Positions 58,236 through 64,000 of a stretch of DNA of 64,000 nt are shown here, piece after piece (within the stretch, counting starts at the first letter, position 1; every line of letters starts with the position of its first letter). The notes beneath the pieces are model-generated. The model had not been told where the DNA came from. It worked only from the letters and a program-made list of their open reading frames with translations, and did no database searches. Position numbers and translations under genes: made by a program. The stretch covers positions 46,551 to 110,550 of the forward strand of contig CABQNH010000002.1 in NCBI GenBank assembly GCA_902465435.1, in the 5' to 3' direction. Origin of the DNA: an uncultured Eubacteriales bacterium. GTDB taxonomy: Bacteria > Bacillota > Clostridia > Oscillospirales > Oscillospiraceae.

Positions 58236-58856
58236 ATGGATGAAAAAAGAATGGTCGGAGATTACACCGTCATCAACTCCATGTATATCGGGCACAGAGA
58301 GATCATCCTGGGCGAGAACCCGAAAGCAGCCAGCGGAGAGAGATATGTCTGCTGCTATGCCGAGCGAGTGATGTTCTATGAACAGTATCTTGAGGCACAA
58401 GTCAGTGATGATTTTGCCGAGATCGTAAAGCTCTATGGAGAACGAGTGACGCAGGCCGCAGACGAGATCATGAAAGAAACGGAGAAGGTAACGTCCGAGA
58501 TCGGTATGAACGACGAGATTACCGCAAAGGATTGTAAGCCAATATCTCATGATGACGCTATCGAAGATAAGGTCATCGTGATACGCGGGAACGTGCTTCG
58601 CCCGGAGTTCAGACACGCCTCTCACCAACTGATGCTTTGCACAGGAGGCTTCGGGGCACAGAAAAACGCCAGAGGACGAACCTGTTACTGCATCTCCCTC
58701 TATAGCGGAAAGCAGACGTCGTTTTATCGCGGTGATGTCCTTGGCGTCATGGATAAGCGCGCCTTGCCTGAGTGGGCCAAAATCGGACTTCAAAACGCCC
58801 TTGAAATTAGGCAAAACGAGAAAAGCCATCCCAATGAAAGAGGTGAAGCAAGATGA
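58236..58856 (+). CDS. ICE-type conserved hypothetical protein (206 aa)
   Basis: A 206-residue soluble protein. ATG 58236 has AAGGAGG upstream. The N-terminal half carries GDYTVINSMYIGHREIILGE and helical segments; the C-terminal half has HASHQLMLCTGGFGAQKNAR and DVLGVMDKRALPEWAKIGLQ. These segments remind me of accessory proteins encoded by Firmicutes conjugative elements, without a known activity. Its stop overlaps the next start as ATGA. Confidence 0.75.
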   Translation: MDEKRMVGDYTVINSMYIGHREIILGENPKAASGERYVCCYAERVMFYEQYLEAQVSDDFAEIVKLYGERVTQAADEIMKETEKVTSEIGMNDEITAKDCKPISHDDAIEDKVIVIRGNVLRPEFRHASHQLMLCTGGFGAQKNARGRTCYCISLYSGKQTSFYRGDVLGVMDKRALPEWAKIGLQNALEIRQNEKSHPNERGEAR

Positions 58857-59368
58857 TCGACTATGAAAAGCGAGCCATGATAGAGGCCGAGGATAAATAC
58901 ACCTTCCGTCAGAGTTCTCAGATTTCTTCGCAAACCGGCTTGATCGGTTATCTCCGCGCTGATATGGATACTGACGGAAACGGATTCTTCAGCTCATGGA
59001 ATGACTACCGAAAAGACCTCAAAACTGATGAGTTCAAGCAGGAGTTTGACGAGGTTATCAATTCTTTGCGTGAGGAAGGAGATATTCTTCACAACCGGAA
59101 GGACCTGACTTATTACTGCTACACGAATCCGCAGAGCAAAATGCCCACCGAGCAGGACTATTACGGCGTCCGTGTCGATACAGACAAATACACCTATCTG
59201 TTGCGCCTGAACCCGAATAAGGGCGAATACAATCTCTATTGCTATCAAAGCCGGATCCGGCCATTTTCCGCTTGGCCTTGGAGCAGGCGGACTGCACCCC
59301 GGAAAACGCCGTTATGGTGGGCGATCGGCTGGATAACGACATCCGTCCTGCCAAGAAGCTGGGCATGA
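58853..59368 (+). pseudogene. ICE-type conserved protein, 3'-truncated
   Basis: Starts normally (ATG 58853, overlapping the previous gene; MIDYEKRAMIEAEDKYTFRQ, then FKQEFDEVINSLREEG and LLRLNPNKGEYNLYCY). At about 59250 the family-like sequence stops and the frame runs into unrelated Arg/Trp-rich residues (RIRPFSAWPWSRR). That is the wrong frame of the HAD fragment joined there. Functional gene lost its end in the deletion. Confidence 0.7.
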
Positions 59369-59451
59369 AAACCATCCGAATCAGGAAAGGGCTTGCGATC
59401 TATATGAAGCCCTCCTGTGAGGCAGAGGTTCCGGATTTTACAAGAGGCTGA
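59250..59451 (+). pseudogene. HAD-hydrolase 3' fragment spliced into the element
   Basis: About 66 codons from KPDPAIFRLALEQADCTP through AVMVGDRLDNDIRPAKKLG to VPDFT. This is the C-terminal third of a HAD-superfamily phosphatase, with the motif III Lys in SKPDP and motif IV GDRLDND. There is no start, cap or nucleophile motif. It sits exactly between the truncated ICE ORF and the truncated integrase, so it marks a rearrangement joint. Confidence 0.72.
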
Positions 59452-60514
59452 ACGGCTTATTGCGGAAGCATCTTTTAGAAAAGAGAATCCGACAGTCAAC
59501 GAATACTGTGAAAAATGGTTGTTGATTCAAAAAGGTCGTCTCAGAACCACCACATACACGGACTATGAGTGGAAGGTTAAAAAGTATATCCAGAAACCGC
59601 TCGGAAACAAATATATGACCGATGTAACCCCGGATGACATAAATCTCGCTATACTTCCCGCGTTAAGTATGTCGGAATCCGTATATCGCTCAACGCAGAT
59701 GCTATATAAACTGATTTTCACAGCGGCAGAAGATAGCAACGTCATAAAAAAATCCCCCTGTTCAAAGCTATCAGCTAAGGGAGGAAAACCGCAGAAAGTC
59801 AAAAAAGCATTGTCTGATGAACAAGTCGAGAAGTTACTAACGGCAATTAAAGATCTGCCGCCATATGTGTTTGTTATGATAGGATTGTATTATGGGTTAA
59901 GGCGTGAAGAGATTCTCGCACTTCAATGGGATTGTGTCTTTCTGGATGTCCCAGCCCCGTATTTGTCTGTAAAAAGAGCGTGGCATACAGAGCACAATCG
60001 TCCGGTAATACTGGATGCGCTGAAAACAAGTGCAGCCAAAAGAGATATACCCATACCTCCGCCGTTAGCTGATTGCCTTAAAGAAGTAAAGGCAAAGAGC
60101 CAATCTCCATTTGTGGTCGCAAACAGAGATGGTGAGCCTCTTTCCTACACTCAGTTCCAACGCGTCTGGAAGTATATAGTGACAAGGAGCAATAAGGAAC
60201 GCACCTACGTGAGGTATGTGAACGGTCAAAAAATCAAGCACACAGTCACACCGGTTCTCGGTGAAAAGGCTCCTCATAATGGCAAGGTGGTGTACAGCTT
60301 GGACTTTCAAGTGACGCCGCACCAGTTGAGGCATACATATATCACGAACCTGATATATGCTGGGGTAGATCCCAAAACTGTTCAGTACCTGGCCGGTCAT
60401 GAAAACAGCAAAATTACAATGGACATATATGCTAAGGTGAAATACAACAGCCCCGATGCGCTGTCCACCATTGTAAATAACGCATTCAACAACATGTACG
60501 CGAAAGCGGAGTAA
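59417..60514 (+). CDS. int: Tyrosine integrase of the rpsI element, N terminus missing
   Basis: A 365-codon frame. The catalytic domain is complete: Arg in GLRREEI, Lys/beta hairpin region, HQLRHTY (His-x-x-Arg), His in LAGHENSK, and Tyr nucleophile in TMDIYAKV. A core-binding domain (TVNEYCEKWLLIQKGRLR onward) is present. The usual N-terminal arm-binding domain and a start codon with ribosome site are missing: the frame enters from HAD-derived sequence at about 59440, and GTG 59417 lies in that foreign part. It may be inactive, or act with reduced arm binding. It catalyses integration and excision at rpsI and is followed by a terminator. Confidence 0.88.
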   Translation: MRQRFRILQEAERLIAEASFRKENPTVNEYCEKWLLIQKGRLRTTTYTDYEWKVKKYIQKPLGNKYMTDVTPDDINLAILPALSMSESVYRSTQMLYKLIFTAAEDSNVIKKSPCSKLSAKGGKPQKVKKALSDEQVEKLLTAIKDLPPYVFVMIGLYYGLRREEILALQWDCVFLDVPAPYLSVKRAWHTEHNRPVILDALKTSAAKRDIPIPPPLADCLKEVKAKSQSPFVVANRDGEPLSYTQFQRVWKYIVTRSNKERTYVRYVNGQKIKHTVTPVLGEKAPHNGKVVYSLDFQVTPHQLRHTYITNLIYAGVDPKTVQYLAGHENSKITMDIYAKVKYNSPDALSTIVNNAFNNMYAKAE

Positions 60515-60520
60515 CCTGTT

Positions 60521-60552
60521 GAGGAGCCGAATAATATCGGCTCCTCTTCTTG
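60521..60552 (+). terminator. Integrase terminator
   Basis: GAGGAGCCGA (60521-60530) pairs perfectly with TCGGCTCCTC (60537-60546), then TTCTTG; seven bases after the integrase stop. Confidence 0.75.
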
Positions 60553-60633
60553 TCTCTTGAAAAAACAATCAGCTTGTGCTATATTATAAAAACCTAAGGG
60601 AAACAAGCACCATACGAGAACTGGAGCTTCACG

Positions 60634-60653
60634 GGGACAACCTAAGGGACAAC
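60634..60653. repeat. GGGACAAC repeats between integrase and right attachment repeat
   Basis: GGGACAAC at 60634-60641 and 60646-60653, 12 bases apart, matching the clusters at 49669 and 60871. Confidence 0.65.
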
Positions 60654-60712
60654 CCAATGGCATAACCCTTAAAAACCTTGATAAATAAAGGATTTTGGAG
60701 CCTAAAACTTTC

Positions 60713-60988
60713 AGAAGTACGGCCTCAAAGCCGCTCGTCGCGCTCCGCAGTTCAGCAAGCGCTGATCGAGACTTCAAAATGCCCAAAAACCCTGGAAACT
60801 CAACCGTTTCCGGGGTTTTTCTTTTTGTCCTGTTCTGGCTCAACCTGACCCAACCAAATCGTTTTTACCGGGGACAACTCGGGGGCAACTCCCCTTTTTT
60901 CGTCTTTATGGGACAACTTCGGGGACAACCACGGGAACAACTTTTAGGCATTTTGGGGTAACAATACCGGCGCTTATCCTGCTTATCT
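60713..60988. repeat. Right attachment-site repeat (attR region) with rpsI tail copy
   Basis: Copy of 49511-49746. It begins with a second version of the last 16-17 rpsI codons (synonymous differences such as AGC for TCC), the stop, the terminator, and the GGGACAAC sites, with 40 extra bases near 60885-60924. The rpsI piece has no 5' part and is not a gene. Confidence 0.85.
60871..60941. repeat. GGGACAAC repeats, right cluster
   Basis: GGGACAAC at 60871, 60910 and 60922, with variants GGGGGCAAC at 60881 and GGGAACAAC at 60933. Spacing of 10-12 bases within pairs again suggests one protein subunit per helical turn. Confidence 0.65.
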
Positions 60989-61610
60989 ATACATCGTCCG
61001 CTATCTCACTGAAAAAGAGGACAAGTATCTTGCTTGGTATCTGCACGATCAGGAGCCTGCGCTTAATAAACTGGCGCAGGCCGCCTGCGAGCGATACGCT
61101 ATGGCGGAGCATTTTGCGGACATCAAGCAGGCAGCGGTATGCGGTATTCTGACCGCTCTGCAAAAATATGATCCAGCTGTTGGCGCACCGTTTGCCGCTT
61201 TTCAAAAGCGGTATATGCAGGATGGTATTGATGATTATATCCGCACGGCGCAGAGCGGTGTCATCACCATGACGACGGACACTTATCCCGTCCTGCGGCG
61301 CATTATGGCGATTTACCATCTAAACGGCGATGATTACAGTGACAGCTGCATCCAGCGAATTGCCGATGAAACCGGAATGGGCGAAAAGAGCGTCCGCAAG
61401 TATATTACGATAGGCACGCTGAATGAACGCCGAGTAGATTTTTACCGGCAATATGATGAGGATGGCGAGGAAACGGCGGAGGACATTTCGGTGGACACCA
61501 CCTCCCAGCCGGACAAGCTGTATTTCCGAGCGGTGCTATATGGCGCGCTGCGCGAGGCTTACGACAACCTGACCTACCGGAAGCAGCGCACGGTTGCCAA
61601 GCATACATTT
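60951..61610 (+). pseudogene. Sigma-70-like ICE regulator fragment
   Basis: An open frame starting just after a TAG near 60948: GNNTGAYPAYLYIVRYLTEK, then YAMAEHFADIKQAAVCGILTALQKYDP, DDYIRTAQSGVITM and EDISVDTTSQPDKLYFR. It resembles sigma-70-family factors carried by Firmicutes conjugative elements (region 2-like first half, helix-turn-helix DETGMGEKSVRKYI). It breaks off after KQRTVAKH at about 61608, where MATE sequence begins. No start codon with ribosome site is visible. The first codons (GAYPAYL) also occur at the left attachment repeat, which suggests the same gene once began there too. Confidence 0.6.
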
Positions 61611-62885
61611 TTTGTTTCTCACATCCCCGATACGGTGCAGATCGCGGATATGGGCGACAAGGCCATCAACGCGCTGACGCTGGCGTTTCCCATTCAAATG
61701 CTGATCATGGCGCTGGGCGCTGGAACAGGCGTCGGGATCAACGCGATGATCGCCAAAAACCTGGGGCGTGGAGACCGGGAGCAGGCCAGCCGCACGGCAG
61801 GCAACGCCATGTTTGTGTCGCTGTGCTATTTTGCACTGATTTTTCTTTTCGGATTGACCTCGGCCAGAGCCTTTATCTACTCGCAGACCACGGACACGGT
61901 GATTGCGGAAATGGGAACAACTTATCTCCGTATTATCACGGTGTTCTCCCTCGGCACATTGGGCTATATGTGCCTTGAAAAAATCGTGATGGGAACGGGA
62001 AAAACCACCATCACTATGGTCTGCCAGCTTGCAGGCGCGCTCCCCAATATCGTCCTCGACCCCATTATGATCTACGGGCTGTTGGGCTGCCCCGCTATGG
62101 GCGTGGCCGGGGCGGCATGGGCCACGGTCATCGGGCAGTTTGTGTCCCTCATTGTGATCGCGGTGGTATATTTCAAAAAAGGCATTGGCTTGGAGAGAGG
62201 GATGCGCTATCTCAAGCCGGAGAGGAAAACCCTTGGCAGCATTTATGCCATCGGTCTGCCCGCCATCGTCATGCAGATCCTGACGCCCATCATGTCTTAT
62301 GCGCTGAACCTGATTTTGGGCGCGATCTCCGTTTCGGCTGTCACAGCTTACGGTGTCTATTACAAGCTGCAAAACTTCATTTTTATGCCGGGATATGGAT
62401 TGAATAACGCATCTATCCCCATTATCTCTTATAACTTCGGAGCTAAGAATAAGGCGCGTGTGTCACAGACCATTCGGTACGGACTGCTCTATGTTTCGGT
62501 CATCATGTTGATTGGCATTATTTTCTTGCAGATTTTTGCCCGTCAGATCGTGGGCATTTTCTCCGTTACGGAGGAATCCCACCAGCTTTGTGTACTGGCG
62601 CTGCGAATCATTCCCTGTGGATTCTTCTTCGCCGGCGCCAACATTATTTTGCAGGGCGTGTGCCAGGCATTCGGCAAGGGCAGCTACCCGCTGGTCATTT
62701 CGCTGCTGCGTTTTGTCGTACTGGCTTTGCCGCTGGCATGGGCGCTTTCCCTGACGGGGAGTGCTGCAAATCTTGTCTGGCTCTCACTGCCTGTTGCAGA
62801 GGCCGGAGCGTGTCTTGTCGCGGTTTTGCTGACGAGAAAGGCCTATCGTCGTTTTGACACGCAGACCACAGGTATTTGCAAATAA
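61101..62885 (+). CDS. Chimeric ORF: sigma-like fragment fused in frame to MATE efflux pump
   Basis: A 594-codon frame from ATG 61101, which has no ribosome site. Residues 1 to about 168 are the sigma-like fragment; from about 61610 on it is a MATE/NorM-DinF family multidrug exporter (VSHIPDTVQIADMGDKAINA, LGAGTGVGINAMIAKNLG, QGVCQAFGKGSYPLVIS). The MATE part lacks only the first 35-40 residues, essentially the first helix, and keeps about eleven helices to its natural end. MATE pumps export cationic compounds by Na+ or H+ exchange. Loss of the first helix probably impairs function. The junction retains the frame, so a full-length hybrid could be made if transcribed. An assembly chimera is the main alternative. 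Confidence 0.7.
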   Translation: MAEHFADIKQAAVCGILTALQKYDPAVGAPFAAFQKRYMQDGIDDYIRTAQSGVITMTTDTYPVLRRIMAIYHLNGDDYSDSCIQRIADETGMGEKSVRKYITIGTLNERRVDFYRQYDEDGEETAEDISVDTTSQPDKLYFRAVLYGALREAYDNLTYRKQRTVAKHTFFVSHIPDTVQIADMGDKAINALTLAFPIQMLIMALGAGTGVGINAMIAKNLGRGDREQASRTAGNAMFVSLCYFALIFLFGLTSARAFIYSQTTDTVIAEMGTTYLRIITVFSLGTLGYMCLEKIVMGTGKTTITMVCQLAGALPNIVLDPIMIYGLLGCPAMGVAGAAWATVIGQFVSLIVIAVVYFKKGIGLERGMRYLKPERKTLGSIYAIGLPAIVMQILTPIMSYALNLILGAISVSAVTAYGVYYKLQNFIFMPGYGLNNASIPIISYNFGAKNKARVSQTIRYGLLYVSVIMLIGIIFLQIFARQIVGIFSVTEESHQLCVLALRIIPCGFFFAGANIILQGVCQAFGKGSYPLVISLLRFVVLALPLAWALSLTGSAANLVWLSLPVAEAGACLVAVLLTRKAYRRFDTQTTGICK

Positions 62886-62890
62886 ATAGG

Positions 62891-62920
62891 AAAAGATCGA
62901 CCAAAAGCGGTCGATCTTTT
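62891..62920. terminator. Bidirectional terminator after the MATE ORF
   Basis: AAAAGATCGACC (62891-62902) pairs perfectly with GGTCGATCTTTT (62909-62920), between convergent genes. Confidence 0.88.
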
Positions 62921-62921
62921 C

Positions 62922-63146
62922 TTATGCCTCTGTAAATGTGTACCTTACCATATTGCCCTTGCCGTCGCCCGTAATGATCAGCGTGTCGCCGTCCGGCATC
63001 TGCACACGGTCGATCACGGGATACGGTGCCTTAGCCGTCACATAGGCTTCCGGACTTTCGGCCTCTGCTTCAAGGATTTCCCTTTTGGCGTGAGCCTCAC
63101 CACCACAGGGATTTATGGTTTCAATCAAAATCTCATATTCGTTCAT
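62922..63146 (-). CDS. Small conserved hypothetical protein (74 aa)
   Basis: A 74-residue protein, MNEYEILIETINPCGGEAHA onward, with DTLIITGDGKGNMVRYTF near the end. GGGAGC lies upstream of ATG 63146. It looks like a compact beta-rich domain and resembles a small protein I associate with gut Clostridia; function unknown. Confidence 0.7.
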   Translation of the reverse strand: MNEYEILIETINPCGGEAHAKREILEAEAESPEAYVTAKAPYPVIDRVQMPDGDTLIITGDGKGNMVRYTFTEA

Positions 63147-63225
63147 AGAAAAAAGCTCCCTTGCTTTATTTTATACAGTATATCATACGAAATGACGAAA
63201 ACGCAAATAGGCATTTTTACTAAAA

Positions 63226-63807
63226 TTAATGGTAAACTTCGCTAATCAGCGTCACGCACTTGTCGATCCCCAGCACACCACTGTCCAGCGTCAGGTGGTA
63301 ATTCTGCGCGTGGCCCCATTTCATATCGGTGTAGAAGCGATGATACGCCGCACGGCGTTTATCCTTGTCACGCAGGCGCTCCTCCGGGGACTGCTCCCGT
63401 TCTCCGTACACCTTGACGATGCGCTCGGCACGGAATTTCATATCCGCATGGATAAAGATCTTCAGACAGTCTGCCTTGTTCTGCAAAATGTAGTCGGCAC
63501 AGCGCCCAACGATGACGCAGGGGCCTTTTTCGGCAAGGTCTGTGATGACCTTGTACTGGTGCTCCCAGAGGATGTCCTCGTTGGTGGGTCCGAACATCCG
63601 ATTGGAAAAGGCAGAGGACAGGAAGCTGCCGGGGGCGTATTCTCCCGCCTCCTTCACATAGTCCGGCGCGAAGCCGGTCTCCTTTGCCATTTCCTGAATG
63701 ATTTCCGCGTCATAGCAGGGGATGCCCAGCTTTTCTGCTACTTTTTTGCCGATGGTGCGTCCGCCGCTGCCAAACTCGCGGCTGATGGTAATGACTCTGT
63801 TTTTCAT
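63226..63807 (-). CDS. Cytidylate kinase-like family protein
   Basis: A 193-residue P-loop protein: ITISREFGSGGRTIGKKVAE (Walker A variant GSGGRTIG), YDAEIIQEMA, CVIVGRCADYIL, and a lid-like region with RDKDKRRAAYHRFY. This is the cytidylate-kinase-like family (AAA-type P-loop), distinct from canonical Cmk; actual substrate unknown. ATG 63807 overlaps the upstream MATE stop as ATGA, with GGAGTG upstream, so it is coupled to that exporter gene. Confidence 0.87.
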   Translation of the reverse strand: MKNRVITISREFGSGGRTIGKKVAEKLGIPCYDAEIIQEMAKETGFAPDYVKEAGEYAPGSFLSSAFSNRMFGPTNEDILWEHQYKVITDLAEKGPCVIVGRCADYILQNKADCLKIFIHADMKFRAERIVKVYGEREQSPEERLRDKDKRRAAYHRFYTDMKWGHAQNYHLTLDSGVLGIDKCVTLISEVYH

Positions 63808-64000
63808 GCGTTCCGCACTCCTTCCGTATTCAATTCCCGATAGATTTTCACGATGATCATGGCTGAGATGATAAAGGTCAGAATATCCGACACCGGCATA
63901 GAATACAGCACGCCGTCCAGATCGAAGAGCACCGGCAGCAGCAGGGCAAAGCCCACGCCGAACACCACCTCACGGAACATGGACAGCAGCGTGGACGAGA
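63804..64000 (-). CDS. MATE-family efflux transporter, 3' end only
   Basis: The minus-strand frame runs in from the right edge: STLLSMFREVVFGVGFALLL, then DGVLYSMPVSDILTFIISAM and a KIYRELNTEG tail, stop at 63804-63806. This matches the last two helices of MATE exporters. It overlaps the cytidylate-kinase-like start. The remainder is beyond the window. Confidence 0.75.
   Translation of the reverse strand, partial: SSTLLSMFREVVFGVGFALLLPVLFDLDGVLYSMPVSDILTFIISAMIIVKIYRELNTEGVRNA

Larger units (their letters stand above)
49555..60884. mobile_element. Integrative element inserted at the rpsI 3' end, internally deleted
   Basis: About 11.3 kb bounded by the rpsI-tail direct repeats, with a tyrosine integrase at the right end and integrase arm-site-like repeats at both ends. 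Cargo in order: possible structured RNA, parA, parB, lipoprotein, giant sortase-anchored adhesin, small membrane peptide and two ICE-type hypothetical genes. The 3' end of rpsI is a known integration site for integrative conjugative elements of Firmicutes. No relaxase, coupling protein, VirB4-like ATPase or other transfer gene is present. The truncated genes at 59250-59440 mark where the conjugation region was probably lost. Confidence 0.82.

Noticed and set aside
60713..60765. Second rpsI gene at the right attachment repeat
   Set aside because: Only the last 16-17 codons are present; it is an attachment-site relic.

Overview
The window looks like the chromosome of a moderately high-GC, anaerobic Gram-positive gut bacterium of the class Clostridia, most likely Oscillospiraceae/Ruminococcaceae-like. 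This is inferred from gene content: a [FeFe]-hydrogenase, MreB, RecD2, sortase-type surface proteins, radical SAM peptide chemistry, sigma-A-type promoters and strong AGGAGG ribosome binding sites. There is no rRNA gene to fix the taxonomy.

Layout. 1-2017: 3' part of a group B-like [FeFe]-hydrogenase overlapping an ECF S-component-like membrane protein. 2.0-3.0 kb: gene-free, with a MITE-like element bounded by inverted repeats. 3.0-18.2 kb (minus strand): a 3,948-residue secreted protein with a GH99/WbsX-like domain, two small peptides sharing a KPE leader-like motif, a lipoprotein, an HPr-kinase-like ATPase and a radical SAM/SPASM enzyme. It reads as an unassigned peptide-modification and surface locus. 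18.6-19.3 kb: a small Cys-containing ORF and tRNA-Tyr/tRNA-Thr with stacked terminators. 19.6-28.0 kb (minus): a two-component system, an APC permease, and mreB-comF-recD2 with a small membrane protein. 28.9-32.9 kb (minus): a flavin oxidoreductase, HAD hydrolase, membrane protein and divergent PanB in one apparent operon. 33-36.4 kb: secreted endonuclease I-type nuclease, acetyltransferase and isochorismatase-like hydrolase. 36.8-41.7 kb (minus): the str operon, L7Ae-like, rpsL, rpsG, fusA, tuf. 41.9-43.8 kb: a membrane protein/DUF4097 pair and a GtrA-like protein.

44.2-47.4 kb holds a methionine ABC importer operon in the order metQ-metN-metI. A consensus promoter drives a Met/Cys-rich 40-codon leader peptide followed by an intrinsic terminator, as expected for attenuation. 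The encoded MetQ lipoprotein is circularly permuted: the usual C-terminal half comes first, directly after the lipobox, and the usual N-terminal half comes last. This is the most striking observation in the window.

47.7-49.6 kb carries a TtcA-like protein and rplM-rpsI. An integrative element lies at the 3' end of rpsI (about 49.55-60.88 kb). It carries a possible structured RNA, parA, parB, a lipoprotein, a 1,667-residue thioester/Cna-B/VaFE surface adhesin, a 28-residue membrane peptide and a tyrosine integrase. It has GGGACAAC repeats at both ends and a duplicated rpsI tail, but no conjugation genes. Several genes are broken: an ORF is cut off, a HAD-hydrolase fragment is spliced in, and the integrase lacks its N terminus. 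Beyond the right repeat, a sigma-factor-like fragment of what appears to be a second element is fused in frame to a MATE efflux pump lacking its N terminus. The window ends with a small conserved protein, a cytidylate-kinase-like protein and the 3' end of another MATE gene on the minus strand. The breakpoints could be real decay or, if this is a metagenome assembly, assembly chimerism.
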